This document shows positions 53,301 through 63,693 of a stretch of DNA of 64,000 nt, piece after piece. The stretch lies in contig BCKQ01000011.1 of assembly GCA_001600695.1 (NCBI GenBank), positions 443,310-507,309 on the forward strand. The letters are read 5' to 3'. Source of the stretch: Ascoidea asiatica. Lineage: Eukaryota > Ascomycota > Saccharomycetes > Ascoideales > Ascoideaceae. A program made the position numbers and the translations under genes. Position 1 is the stretch's first letter. Each line of letters starts with the position of its first letter. The notes under the pieces were generated by a model, which made no database searches, was not told where the DNA came from, and saw only the letters and a program-made list of their open reading frames with translations.

Positions 53301-55016
53301 CTAATTAGAATTAGTTGCAGCAGTTAATTCTGCTTGTTTGATTAAACTTTCTGGTGCATCCATTTTTTCAAACATAACTTCAATTAATCTAATTTTATTA
53401 TTATTACTTGAGAATTCTTTATTTGAAAATAATTTATCTAATTCATTACAATTATTAACTCTAATTGATTCAGAATTTTTTGAACCAAATAATTCTAATA
53501 ATTTTAGATGATTCCAAGGTTGAATATCATTATATAAAGCATCTTTTCCATGAATTAATCTTTCAATTGTATAACCTTTATTATTAATTACAAATATATA
53601 CGGCTTGATATTTGTTTTAATCATTGTTGATAATTCCTGTACTGTTAATTGTAAAGAACCATCTCCAATAAATAAAAGAACTCTATTATTTGAATTAATT
53701 TCTTTACTTGCTAATGATGCACCAAGACATGCACCAACTGTATAACCAATTGAACCCCATAAAGTTTGAGAAATTCCAATAACATTTTTTGGAAATTTGG
53801 TTTGAACAATACCAAAAGCTGATGTACCAGTTTCACTTATAATTATATCATTTTTTTTGTAAAAAGTATTTAATTTATTCCAAAAATATGTTTGAGTTAA
53901 AAATTTTTTAGATTCTGGATTTCCAATATGATTCAAATTAGGTAATTTGATTTTATTAAAATCATAACTAGATAATTTAATTGAATTTTGAATTTTTAAG
54001 TAATTATCATTAGAAATTAATTTTTTTAAAACAAATTTCATTTGTAAATCTTTATAAGTTGCATGTTTAATTTTACAAAAATCTGAATGAAATTCAATAA
54101 TATTTTTAGTTTTAAAAGAATATGAAAATGAACCAGTATTAAAATCAGAAAGTAAACTACCAATTGAAATAATTAAATCAGAATCTTCAATAAATTCTTT
54201 AATTTTTGGATATGATAAACTACCAACATAAACACCACCAAAACATGAATGTTGTTCATCAATTGAAGATTTACCCATTGGAGTTACAAAAGTTGGAAAT
54301 TTTGTAATATCCATTAATTTATTTGTTTCAATTTTACAATCATGTCTTGAACAACAAGCATCAGCTAAAATAATTGGTTTTTTTGAATTTTGAATCATAA
54401 ATAAAAATTTTTTAATAAATTCATCTTCAGCATCTTGATTATTTAAAGGTAAAGATAAATTAATTTTATTATTTAATAAATTTGAATTAACTAATTTAGA
54501 AACAAAATTTGTTGGAAAAGCAATATAAACAGGTCTTTGATTAATAAAAGCATCAGAAATTGCATTATCAATTTGTTTTGGAGCATCATTAATATCATCT
54601 AAATGATAAATAAATTTAGAAATTTTTGAAGAAATTTTATCAAAAATATGAAAATCTCCATTACCTAAAGTATGATGTAATAATAATTTTTTATTTTGAG
54701 ATTCAATTGAAGGTACACCAACAACATGAATTAAACCAACATGTTCAGCATATGAACCAGCAATACCATTTAGAGCAGATAGTTCACCAACACCAAAAGT
54801 TGTAACTAAACATGATAATCTTTTAATTCTTGAATAACCATCAGCAGAATATGCAGCATTTAATTCATTTGTATTTCCTATCCATTTTAAACCTTTGATT
54901 TCAAAAATTTTATCTAATAATTCTAAATTAAAATCACCTGGAACTCCAAATATTGAATCAATATTCAATTGATTTAATCTTTGAAATAAATAATGACCTA
55001 AAGTAACTGTTGACAT
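53301..55016 (-). CDS. PDC1: Pyruvate decarboxylase
   Basis: The product is 571 residues (yeast Pdc1 is 563). I place the start at the ATG at 55016 (MSTVTLGHYL), which aligns with the Pdc start; the frame has no upstream ATG close by. Thiamine-diphosphate enzyme features are complete: VPGDFN with Asp28, NELNAAYSADGYSRI with Glu51, LLLHHTLGNGDF with His114-His115, GDGSLQLTVQE for cofactor binding, and GYTIERLIHG with Glu485 (family Glu477). ILADACCSRHD retains the regulatory cysteine pair. It converts pyruvate to acetaldehyde in the cytosol for ethanol formation. The residue before GYTIE is Lys (NNKGYTIE), where baker's yeast has Asp. It could be one of several PDC paralogues. Confidence 0.92.
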   Translation of the reverse strand: MSTVTLGHYLFQRLNQLNIDSIFGVPGDFNLELLDKIFEIKGLKWIGNTNELNAAYSADGYSRIKRLSCLVTTFGVGELSALNGIAGSYAEHVGLIHVVGVPSIESQNKKLLLHHTLGNGDFHIFDKISSKISKFIYHLDDINDAPKQIDNAISDAFINQRPVYIAFPTNFVSKLVNSNLLNNKINLSLPLNNQDAEDEFIKKFLFMIQNSKKPIILADACCSRHDCKIETNKLMDITKFPTFVTPMGKSSIDEQHSCFGGVYVGSLSYPKIKEFIEDSDLIISIGSLLSDFNTGSFSYSFKTKNIIEFHSDFCKIKHATYKDLQMKFVLKKLISNDNYLKIQNSIKLSSYDFNKIKLPNLNHIGNPESKKFLTQTYFWNKLNTFYKKNDIIISETGTSAFGIVQTKFPKNVIGISQTLWGSIGYTVGACLGASLASKEINSNNRVLLFIGDGSLQLTVQELSTMIKTNIKPYIFVINNKGYTIERLIHGKDALYNDIQPWNHLKLLELFGSKNSESIRVNNCNELDKLFSNKEFSSNNNKIRLIEVMFEKMDAPESLIKQAELTAATNSN

Positions 55017-55200
55017 TTTTTTCAAAATTTTTTATAAGATACTGTATAACAAAAGAATTGAAAAAGGAAATTATCAAAGAATTCTCAGCACTATATATAT
55101 ATTAACTATTAAAAACATTATGTAAAAACTGTATTCCTATAATTATATAGGATCAATTGGTAGCAATCAAAAAATTTAATAACATTGAATTTGCTGTAAG

Positions 55201-55230
55201 TTTTAACAAGTTTTAACAAGTTTTAACAAG
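55201..55230. repeat. 10-bp tandem array TTTTAACAAG, three copies
   Basis: Three exact decamers about 185 bases upstream of the PDC start, followed by the related AGCTAAATTAAGCTATAAAA. Confidence 0.9.
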
Positions 55231-55340
55231 CTAAATTAAGCTATAAAAGGTTATAAGATTGAATCTATACACTATTTTATGGTTTATAATTTATAGTCGG
55301 TTTCTAAAATTTTATTCGAAATATTGGAGAAGGAATGTAC

Positions 55341-55443
55341 GAAACCAGTAATACGGTACTCATGTAAGAGACCAGAATTGCGGGTCTTAAACTTTGAGGC
55401 CAGAATAATGGGGTTCCTTTTGTGAGACCAGATAAATGGGTCT
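55341..55443. repeat. Four degenerate repeats spaced 27-28 bp upstream of PDC
   Basis: Copies start at 55341 (GAAACCAGTAATACGGTAC), 55368 (GAGACCAGAATTGCGGGTC), 55396 (GAGGCCAGAATAATGGGGTT) and 55424 (GAGACCAGATAAATGGGTC). The shared core is GAGACCAGAATAATGGGTC. Spacing is 27, 28 and 28 bases. They lie 325-430 bases upstream of the PDC start, a normal distance for a yeast activating sequence. Confidence 0.85.
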
Positions 55444-55592
55444 TTCCAGATTTTACTGAGGATTGAACTTTGAAATTAAATTACTATTTATATTATCGGT
55501 GCTACGTAATAGAGAGAGAGATAGACAATATTATAAAAGGGGGTACAGTAAAGTGGAAACTAACGCTAATTGAAAAAAATAGATAATATGAA

Positions 55593-56459
55593 TTACTTTG
55601 TAAAATGAATTACTATTGGAACAATAATGACTATAAGTAATATTAGAACAATTAAAAATAAAATAAAATAACACCATCTTTTTTTTCTTCTTGCTTGCTC
55701 TGCAGAAGTTTCTGCTTTACCAACATGAGATAAACCCAGTTCAACATTTTGTTGAGTTTTATCAATTAAAACATCTGCTTGAGTTAAAGTTTCATTTTGT
55801 TCAATAATTAATTCTTCCATATCATTAAATAATTGAGTTAATTCTTGCATTGACTTTTCAATTTTAAGAATTTCTTGATGTCTTTCTTGAGCTTCAGCAT
55901 ATGCAGATTGTGCTTCACCTCTTCTATTTGATTGCATTAAAGCTTGAGAAAATAATTGTTGACCATTTGAAGAATTTTCAATAGCTTGATTAATTGTATA
56001 TTCATCAGCTTCTGGATTAATAATTTTAAATTGTTTTGCAATTAAATCTTTTTGATCAATTTTATAATTATTTTCAATTAATCGAAATTTATTAATTAAA
56101 TCTAAAAATTCTGTTTTTAAATAATCACATTGTTGAACTTTATCATTATCATTATTTGTATTTTTAAAAATTAATTTTAATTCATTTTTAATATTATTTT
56201 GTAATGAATTATTACTTATAATTAAATTATTTAAATTTCTTCTTGTTATAGATTCTTCATTTTCATCATATTCACTTAATAATTTTTTTTGTAAAATTTC
56301 AATTTCATTTATATTACTTTGATAATTACCCAATTCCGATTTTATAGAATTAATTTGATTATAAAATGTTGTATCTGATAATTCATATCCTTCATATCCT
56401 GTATATTGTGTATTTTTTGGATTTCCAAATGGATTCTCATCAATTTTTTGATAACTCAT
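55593..56459 (-). CDS. SSO1: Plasma-membrane t-SNARE (syntaxin), SSO1/SSO2-like
   Basis: The product is 288 residues (yeast Sso1 is 290). The N-terminal Habc-type helices occupy about 30-150. The SNARE motif lies at about 195-255, beginning ALMQSNRRGEAQSAYAEAQ (linker), with KSMQELTQLFNDMEELIIEQ carrying the zero-layer Gln region. The tail anchor FILFLIVLILLIVIIVPIVI ends the protein. The motif is closest to Sso proteins, which pair with Sec9 and Snc for exocytosis. A rare CTG codon is at residue 241 (VELGL), where relatives have polar residues. Confidence 0.9.
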   Translation of the reverse strand: MSYQKIDENPFGNPKNTQYTGYEGYELSDTTFYNQINSIKSELGNYQSNINEIEILQKKLLSEYDENEESITRRNLNNLIISNNSLQNNIKNELKLIFKNTNNDNDKVQQCDYLKTEFLDLINKFRLIENNYKIDQKDLIAKQFKIINPEADEYTINQAIENSSNGQQLFSQALMQSNRRGEAQSAYAEAQERHQEILKIEKSMQELTQLFNDMEELIIEQNETLTQADVLIDKTQQNVELGLSHVGKAETSAEQARRKKRWCYFILFLIVLILLIVIIVPIVIHFTK

Positions 56460-57077
56460 TTTGAAATATTTTATTTTGAAATATTTTAGCTTATTGTATT
56501 TTACTTTTTTTTGTATAATATTATTTTATACTGGATAATTAAATAATTGTATAATTTATATATTTCTTTGACTTCAAGCAGACAGCCAATGCTATTTCTT
56601 TTTATATCAACTTCTTCTCAAAGATATAAATAATAAACTCGATTCCCAATCATTTTCTCTTCTTCTGATCTTGTTTGTTTATTCTTTGTTTATAAATAGC
56701 TTTCGTTCTCAAATCAAGGCTATCTTCTTTCCCAAAGAGCAGGCTGCATTCGTTTTCTCACCGGTGAACTTCCGCAGGTTTCGCTGCACCGCGTAAACTG
56801 AAATTTACAGCCTTTTTTTCTTTTTTTGATCACACGAAATAATATTTATAATGTCAATCAATTTAATCCTTTTTTTTATCAATTACTGACTTCAAAATAC
56901 TATATTATAGATTGAATGAATTATAATTATAATATGAAAGATAATATCTTTAATTTATTTCGGCTTTTGATTCAATTATCCAATCAAACTTATTCAGAGT
57001 TCAGGGATATATACAATATGTAACTACAAATACATGATTTATATCTTAAAGTTATTTGATATTTATTGAAAGTTTAT
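56460..57077. promoter_or_regulatory. SSO1 upstream region and NMA111 3' side
   Basis: A GC-richer island at 56690-56850 contains CACCGGTGAACTTCCGCAGG and GCACCGCG. CCAAT occurs at about 56586. The rest is AT-rich. No coding frame is supported. Confidence 0.4.
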
Positions 57078-60014
57078 TTAAAATTTATTATAGATCCATT
57101 CTCCATTAACTCTAGTATATTGACATGATAGAAAATAATCTTTATTCACTTTTAATGAAATATTATCGGGAAATCCTCCCCTTCTCATGATTTCAAATTT
57201 AACATAAACATTATTTTCAATATTTTTAATAACATCATAAAATTCATTCAATGTTGGAGTTTTAATCTCATTAACTTTGGTAATAAATACTGATTCATAT
57301 AATTTATATAGATCAGCTGGTGATCCAGATTGATATTGAGAAATGTAAACTTCACTTGGTAACTCAAGTAAATTATTTCTAAGTTCAAAATATGGTTCTT
57401 GAAATGTTGCTCCACACCAATTTATCACTCTTTCAGTTATTTTCATCTCATTTGTTTCAATTAAAATATCCAAAATTTTTGAATCTCTAACTATTTTCAA
57501 TAAACATTCCTTTTCATAAAATAATGAATCTGTTAATTGACTAATGTGTCTAACTAATTTTCCATTAGAACATAATATAATATCTCCTACTTCAAGATTA
57601 GATTTCTTTACAAGTTTATCTTTTAATTTTGGACAGAAAACATTAGCAACATTGAAAAATTTAAGTTTAATTTCATCGTCTTCATCATCATCATCATCAT
57701 CATCATCGTTATCATCATCTTCATACTTATTGTCTTTACTAATGATAACTTCTTTACTTGTATCATCCAGTCCATCTTCTAATTTTTTAATCCATTCTTC
57801 TGTAACTCCTAATATTCTAGCATTATAAATTGAAATTTGAGAAAATTTTGCTTCAAGAATTCTTAATTTTAAATTTTTATCATTTTTGATAATTCTATTA
57901 ACAACTTCTTGAATATGTTTAATTTCAATTTTACTATACGATTCCCATTTATCAATACTATTATGAAGCAATGAATCTAAACAAACAGCTCTTATATTAC
58001 CTTTTAAATCACATAGTACTCCACCGGTTGAATCTCCTGTTAATGTTCCAGATAATTTAATGGATTCAAAATTACCATCGTTATATGATAAAGGTCCATA
58101 ATTATCATCACTTTCAAAAGAAATGTCAATAACTTTGCAATCAGATGTTATAAATGAATTTGAAGAATATTCATGCCCAATAAAAATAAGTTCATCCCCC
58201 TTTTTTAAAGGGCTTTCATCGAATTCTGGTGTTTTAATATCTGCTAAAATTAAATTTGAATCATATTTAATAATTGCATAATTAAAAATTGGATGAAAAA
58301 AAATAATTTTACATGGAATTTTAATTGAATTTGCAAATGTTAAATAAAATGTACCTAAGTCACTAAATACTTTCAATCTTGAAGCTATTCCAATTCCATT
58401 TATTGAATCAACAATTAAAACGGAAGCATAAGTTAATTGCACCAAATTTGAATCAATTGCTGTTCCATAATAGCAGGTTATTTTTGCAAAACTTTTTGAT
58501 AAATTTTTAATTTTTTTATTTTCATGAGAAATTTTGATAATCTTTGCATCTAACGGCTTAATTAATTTTGGTGGAATATATTCACCAATATCTTCATAAT
58601 CCCAAATCCCAGTATTATCATTTCTTATATAAAGCCTATTTTCTCTATTCCAGAATTTTTCAATAAAAACTTGAGTTACAATTGGCATGTTATTTTGCAC
58701 TAAAGACCTAACTTTTATTGGAACATTTGAAGAATCCGGAATACTTTTCATAATTTGAATAAATGAATTAAGATCCTTAACTTTTTTATTATCAATTAAA
58801 TCTATAATTGAAAAAGATGGAATACTCTTATTATAAGCAAACGTAGATGAAACCATTACCCCATTTGGAGGCAGTCTATACATCATTGCAAATTGGTATG
58901 ATAAATCATGAAATATACAATCACAAGATAAAAAAAATTCTTTTGGAGTTATTTCTTCAAGATCTTGAATTTTGCAAAAAATTTCACTTAATTCATTATT
59001 TCTTATAACTTTGAACTTAAGCTCAGTATTAAGTGACTCATCTAAAATTTCATTTAATCTTAAAAAGTCTGTTACGATCTCATTATCAATTGAAAATAAA
59101 ATGTCACCTTCAATAATTTTATTTGAAGCAGGACCTTCTGGTATAACCATATTTGCAACTAATAAATTTGTAATATCATTATTTTTAATTCTAATTAACT
59201 TTTCAATATTTGTTGACAACCCTAATCTTCTACAATCATCAATTGGTTTAAGTTTCCAAACAGTCTGTATTGTACCCCTTGATATCTTTTTTTGATTTTG
59301 AATTAAATTTAACGCTCTTAAAGCACCATTTAAAGGTACTAAAAAATCAGTTGAACCAAAGTTTGACCCACCTGCTTCCATTGCAATTACATTTCCATTA
59401 ATATCAATTACCGGAGAACCACTTGACCCACCACTTGCATTCACAGCAGATTGAATATAATTAATATTAAAGTCATTATAGCTATTTTGACCATAATTAG
59501 GGGCATTTCTTTCTAAAAGAGATATATGGCCAGACAATATACTTAACTTTTCACCATTATCATTACCAAGTAATTTAATTTCAGTACCGACTTTAACTAA
59601 ATTTGGTTTAATATTCAATGAAACTATTGGATTTAAAAACTTAATTAAAATTGGATTAAATTTCAAAAAACCAAAATCATGAATTGGATCCCTATAAATT
59701 GGGATTACAGGAATTTCTTCATAATTATTCAAAATTACGTAACCGATAAATGGGCCAGAACCAATAACATGTCTATTAGTTAAAATTAAACCAATTTTTG
59801 AATCCACAATAAAACCAGTTGCTTCAGAAGATATAGCATTTTCAGTATCAAAAGGAAGTGGATGAGTAAAATGAATTGAAACTATACTTTTAACTACATT
59901 TGCCATCGTCTTTCTCCATAAAGATTCATGAGACCAAATATAATCTTCATTTTTATCTAAATGTAAGCTACCCATATCTTCTTGAATAAAATTGACACTA
60001 CCATTATCATCCAT
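57078..60014 (-). CDS. NMA111: Nuclear HtrA-family serine protease NMA111
   Basis: The product is 978 residues (yeast Nma111 is 997). The protease domain has the full triad: TNRHVIG gives His82, PIHDFGFLKF gives Asp113 and GGSSGSPVID gives Ser198. PDZ-like segments follow at about 260-350 (GPASNKIIEGDILFSIDNE). A second, degenerate protease half follows, with AIIKYDS and SGTLTGDSTGGVLCDL, and then a final PDZ-like part. This duplicated layout is specific to Nma111. An Asp run at about 760-785 interrupts the second half. The enzyme is linked to apoptosis-like death, in part by cutting the Bir1 survivin, and acts in the nucleus. Confidence 0.95.
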   Translation of the reverse strand: MDDNGSVNFIQEDMGSLHLDKNEDYIWSHESLWRKTMANVVKSIVSIHFTHPLPFDTENAISSEATGFIVDSKIGLILTNRHVIGSGPFIGYVILNNYEEIPVIPIYRDPIHDFGFLKFNPILIKFLNPIVSLNIKPNLVKVGTEIKLLGNDNGEKLSILSGHISLLERNAPNYGQNSYNDFNINYIQSAVNASGGSSGSPVIDINGNVIAMEAGGSNFGSTDFLVPLNGALRALNLIQNQKKISRGTIQTVWKLKPIDDCRRLGLSTNIEKLIRIKNNDITNLLVANMVIPEGPASNKIIEGDILFSIDNEIVTDFLRLNEILDESLNTELKFKVIRNNELSEIFCKIQDLEEITPKEFFLSCDCIFHDLSYQFAMMYRLPPNGVMVSSTFAYNKSIPSFSIIDLIDNKKVKDLNSFIQIMKSIPDSSNVPIKVRSLVQNNMPIVTQVFIEKFWNRENRLYIRNDNTGIWDYEDIGEYIPPKLIKPLDAKIIKISHENKKIKNLSKSFAKITCYYGTAIDSNLVQLTYASVLIVDSINGIGIASRLKVFSDLGTFYLTFANSIKIPCKIIFFHPIFNYAIIKYDSNLILADIKTPEFDESPLKKGDELIFIGHEYSSNSFITSDCKVIDISFESDDNYGPLSYNDGNFESIKLSGTLTGDSTGGVLCDLKGNIRAVCLDSLLHNSIDKWESYSKIEIKHIQEVVNRIIKNDKNLKLRILEAKFSQISIYNARILGVTEEWIKKLEDGLDDTSKEVIISKDNKYEDDDNDDDDDDDDEDDEIKLKFFNVANVFCPKLKDKLVKKSNLEVGDIILCSNGKLVRHISQLTDSLFYEKECLLKIVRDSKILDILIETNEMKITERVINWCGATFQEPYFELRNNLLELPSEVYISQYQSGSPADLYKLYESVFITKVNEIKTPTLNEFYDVIKNIENNVYVKFEIMRRGGFPDNISLKVNKDYFLSCQYTRVNGEWIYNKF

Positions 60015-61339
60015 ATTTTATATATTAGACTAGCCAACTGAAATAAAATAACAATATGATAATGAGAAATATATGTTAAAAACAAGAAATAGCTGTAAGC
60101 CAATTAAACTACCTGGAAAAATAACTTAGATTAATTTTATATAAATTATTTGATAAATTTTTAATTGCAAACAAATACAATCTTTCACGAATAAGTTAGG
60201 ACATAATTGGAAGGGAATTATCTCATTTCATTTTACCAAATTTCATTATTTAGCAGATAGAGATTATATAATTTTACCATCATTTTGAATACTTTTCAAC
60301 TGAATACGCTAATACTAATATTTCCTACTAGAGAGTTTTTGCAAATAGGATGTAATTTTTGAGTTAATCTAGGTAACACCGGTCGATTGTCTAAAAAGCA
60401 CCGTGGTTTATTTACGTAACCCCAGTTTCTGTAATCAGGAAAACTAGTCCCGTGATTTCCCGTTAAGAGAAAAGTTTTTTTTTCTACCCTCCCACTGGAT
60501 TCCTGATAACTATGACTCCACTACCCTGATTGTAGTTCGAACAAAATATCTAACTGTTACAAAAAAGATATTCAATTCAAATTATTAATAATTGTTAATT
60601 GAAATATCCATAATATAAAAATTTAATAACAAACACAAAAGCTAATCGCCCATTTGTATTAGTAAAAACTAGTCGCCGCTAACCTATTTTCAACATAAAT
60701 TTGTAACATTTAAATGTGCCAGCTTACTTCCCATACTTGAAAAAAAAACATAAGGAAAAGCACTACTTTTGGACACTATACAGCATCCTTACACTACAAA
60801 GAAAGACTCAACCACAATTACAACGCAACGGCCATATCTCAAAAAGAATAAATAAAACAAAAACAGAACGTTCCGGTAGATCTACAAGGCTAATGGAAGC
60901 TAAACATAAACAGAACGTTCCGGTAGATCTACGAGGCTAATGAAAGCTAAACATAAACAAACAGCAGTAGTTTTAAAAACCACTAATCAGCTTTCCACAC
61001 CCAAGCCAAAATTATAACAGTTTAGTACTACGTTATGAAGATCATATATAAGCTGAATGGCATACCCCATCTCTGAGAATTGACCCTAGCCAATTATGAG
61101 CTTTTTGTTGTGCACCAGGTGCGCTATTGTGGGGGTGATAACGCGCATTGTACAATGGACCAAAATTCATAAAATCCAGAAAAAACGTTTAACAATTAAA
61201 TTTCTTTTGGGATCACCTGTCAGTATAGACGCTGTGTAATTGGCATAATTGTTGCTACTCCTATTACTGCATACAAGCAATAATCAACTGTGTATAGGTT
61301 ATGTTGTGTGGTAGTTGGTCATTTGGCACAGTCACAAAG
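60015..61339. other. Region between NMA111 and the retroelement remains
   Basis: The part 60330-60560 is GC-richer, with ACACCGGTCGATTG and TTACGTAA at 60412-60419, and is probably the NMA111 promoter or a distal part of it. A 47-bp tandem duplication lies at 60864-60957. The frame at 60716-60940 spans that duplication and has no family features. The rest has no recognisable content, though some may be decayed 3' sequence of the retroelement. Confidence 0.4.
60864..60957. repeat. 47-bp tandem duplication
   Basis: The unit at 60864-60910, starting CAGAACGTTCCGGTAGATCT, is repeated at 60911-60957 with two substitutions. Each copy includes the palindrome GAACGTTC. Confidence 0.95.
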
Positions 61340-63660
61340 GTCAACTAAGATTATAAATGCTTTTGTTTAAAATGTTCTTTCTAGTATTTGTACTATTAAG
61401 ATTAAAAAAGGAAAGGTTGTTTCTGTTTGAATTTAGATTTGTAATTTTTGAGGGCCTTTGGTGAGTAGGTGTATGATCAGCGAGAGAAGTAGCGGCATAG
61501 GCTGGCATATACCAGCTTGACCCCGCAACAATAAGGCAAAATTCGGTAAATTGCAAATTTGTGTTTTAGGGTCTGTACGTATATGGAGGTAATTCTTCAT
61601 TCATGCGGATATCGCGTTTGTAGAAACGTTCAAATCAAATAAAATTTGATTGAATAACCCATTAATCTTGTAACATTTTCCAGTAGTCGTTGGGGGATAT
61701 GCAATGGGTTTGAGATATTTGATTCATAAAGATCCACATTTTTACATAACACTGTTTCAGGAAAAGGCAGAACAATTCACAAAAATAATACCTTTCATTC
61801 GACAATGGTTACTCACGCTAGTTTGAATTAAGATTGAAGCATGTTATTAACCACTATCTAGTGTTAACAGAGCATATGGATAATCTGCGGAATGATCAAT
61901 TGCAGAAATGAAAAATTTATTATCGAATGAAGGATTTTGAAAAGGACCTATAAAATGCATCCCCATCTTTGAAAGGCTGTTGCAGAATGAACTGGAGTTA
62001 ATAATTTGGAGATAACCAACGACGCTTGCATTCGCTGACAATAAGGACAAAGTCTAATAATTTGTTGAAATAATAGAATACTATTAAGATGAAACTATTT
62101 ATCATTTACCATGTTTTCCAATACAACAGTGGGCATTTGAGAGATGAACTTTTCAGACACGTACTTGAATTTATTTTTATTTCAACCAGTAGCTAAATTA
62201 TCTTTAATTGAAATATGATCTTCATTATTATTAAGAATAAAGTTAGCAACGATAAAATTAGAATGCAAATTTTTCAGAGTTTCCTTATTTTGAAATTGTT
62301 TTTTAATTCCAATTAGATTAACTTCACACAAACCCTAAATGAGTTAAATGGTTTTGATTTGACTCTCAGTTTCACTAACTTCATCTATTTCTATTAATGA
62401 CTTATTTGAATTTTCATCAACCAAAAGTGTCGTTCTTCATAGGAAATCAACAGCAAGTTTTTGTTCTCAGGGCTTTATTGAATATCACGGTAATACTGTT
62501 CAATGATTTCAATAAACTTTCTAACTCCTTTCCCTGGATCTGATTTATTTATAATATATTGAAGCAATTCACGACCGCCGCTAACTGTAATTTTGAATCC
62601 CGCAATTTATTTTTCAAAATGAATCAAGGAATGAACAACAGTTAACAGTTCACTCTCTTGGGCAGAATACTTTTGTTGTGTTTTTGAAAAGTTTCTTGAT
62701 TCAAAAGCCACCAAATACAATTGAAAACGTTTAGTCTTCTCATGTTAATAGGAAAAGAGTCACACACAACCTAAAGTTAAGTAAAAAGCAACAGTTTCTA
62801 GAATCGCAACTTTCTCGGGGTCAAATGCTTTTAACACAGGACCAGTAGTTATTGGGTTTTTATATTGAGGTGAACCATTCAGTTTGAGAAGGATTTAATT
62901 CAATTTTTCCAGGTTTAGGACAACCAATCAATAAATCAGAAAGGTGGATCATCTGTTGACAAAAATGTAAGATAAATGTTCAATAAAATCAACATACTTT
63001 AATAAAACCTCCTATGTCAGTAATTGATTTTGGTAATGACCAATTTAAGATTTTCTCAATTCTTGTAGGATCAGTTTTGATTTCGTCTGAAGAAACAATA
63101 TGTCCTAAAAATTTGACTCTCTTGGAAAAGAATTTGGATTTCTTCACATTGAATTCAAGTTTTTCTTTTTCAAGTTGGGTCAGCACGTCATTAACTTGAT
63201 CAATATGATCTGCCATATTTTGGCTGTAAATAATTATATCATGAACATAAACAATAACATAAGGTAAGTGGCCTAAGATTTTCATCATAAATGATTTACA
63301 GGAATAGGTACCATTGACTAAGACAAAAGGCATGACATTAATAATGATCTGAATTTGAATTAAAAGCTGTTTTAGCTTTACTATAATTATCTAAAGCAAT
63401 TAGGCAAAAGGCATTTCTCATATGTAAGCAAGTCAAGTATTCAGCACCATTCACTTTATTAAGGCAAATATCAGTAGATGGTAAAGTGAAATAATGCCTA
63501 CCACTAATAGAATTTAATTTCTTATAATCACCTAAAACTCTATAAATTCTATCATATTCTGGAACAAGAAGTAAAGGAAAGTTCCAACCAGTTTAATTTC
63601 AGAAATTAATCCAGCCTCTAAATTTGATTTAACAAATTCTTCCATAAACTTTTGTTGAAG
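61340..63660 (-). mobile_element. Degenerate Ty3/gypsy retrotransposon pol gene (RT, RNase H, integrase)
   Basis: Reading leftwards on the minus strand in shifting frames, the order is reverse transcriptase (63660-62980), RNase H (about 62960-62490) and integrase (about 62060-61850). RT markers are LVPEYDRIYRVLGDYKKLNS, MPFVLVN, YVHDIIIYS and VKFLGHIVSSDEIKTDP. RNase H markers are VAFESRNFSKTQQKYSAQES and ELLTVVHSL. Integrase markers are LCPYCQRMQ and FIGPFQNPSFDNKFF. RT-RNaseH-IN order is diagnostic for Ty3/gypsy. Stops and frameshifts are frequent, the YxDD box reads YVHD, and the integrase first acid appears replaced by His (GMHFIGPF), so it is inactive. Gag and protease were not found. 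Confidence 0.88.
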
Positions 63661-63693
63661 ACGACCATGGTTGTAACTTGAAATATATATTGT

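Larger units (their letters stand above)
55026..55592. promoter_or_regulatory. PDC promoter region
   Basis: TTTTAACAAG is repeated three times at 55201-55230, and four regularly spaced copies of a longer degenerate repeat lie at 55341-55443. CTACGTAATAGAG near 55502 and a GA run follow. Both PDC and SSO1 are on the minus strand, so this is also the SSO1 3' flank (55520-55592). Confidence 0.5.

Noticed and set aside
53301-55025. PDC start three codons further upstream at 55025.
   Set aside because: The codon there is TTG; the ATG at 55016 aligns with the start of the family.
60716-60940. 74-codon frame near the retroelement.
   Set aside because: Its second half is the 47-bp tandem duplication and the first half has no recognisable motif.
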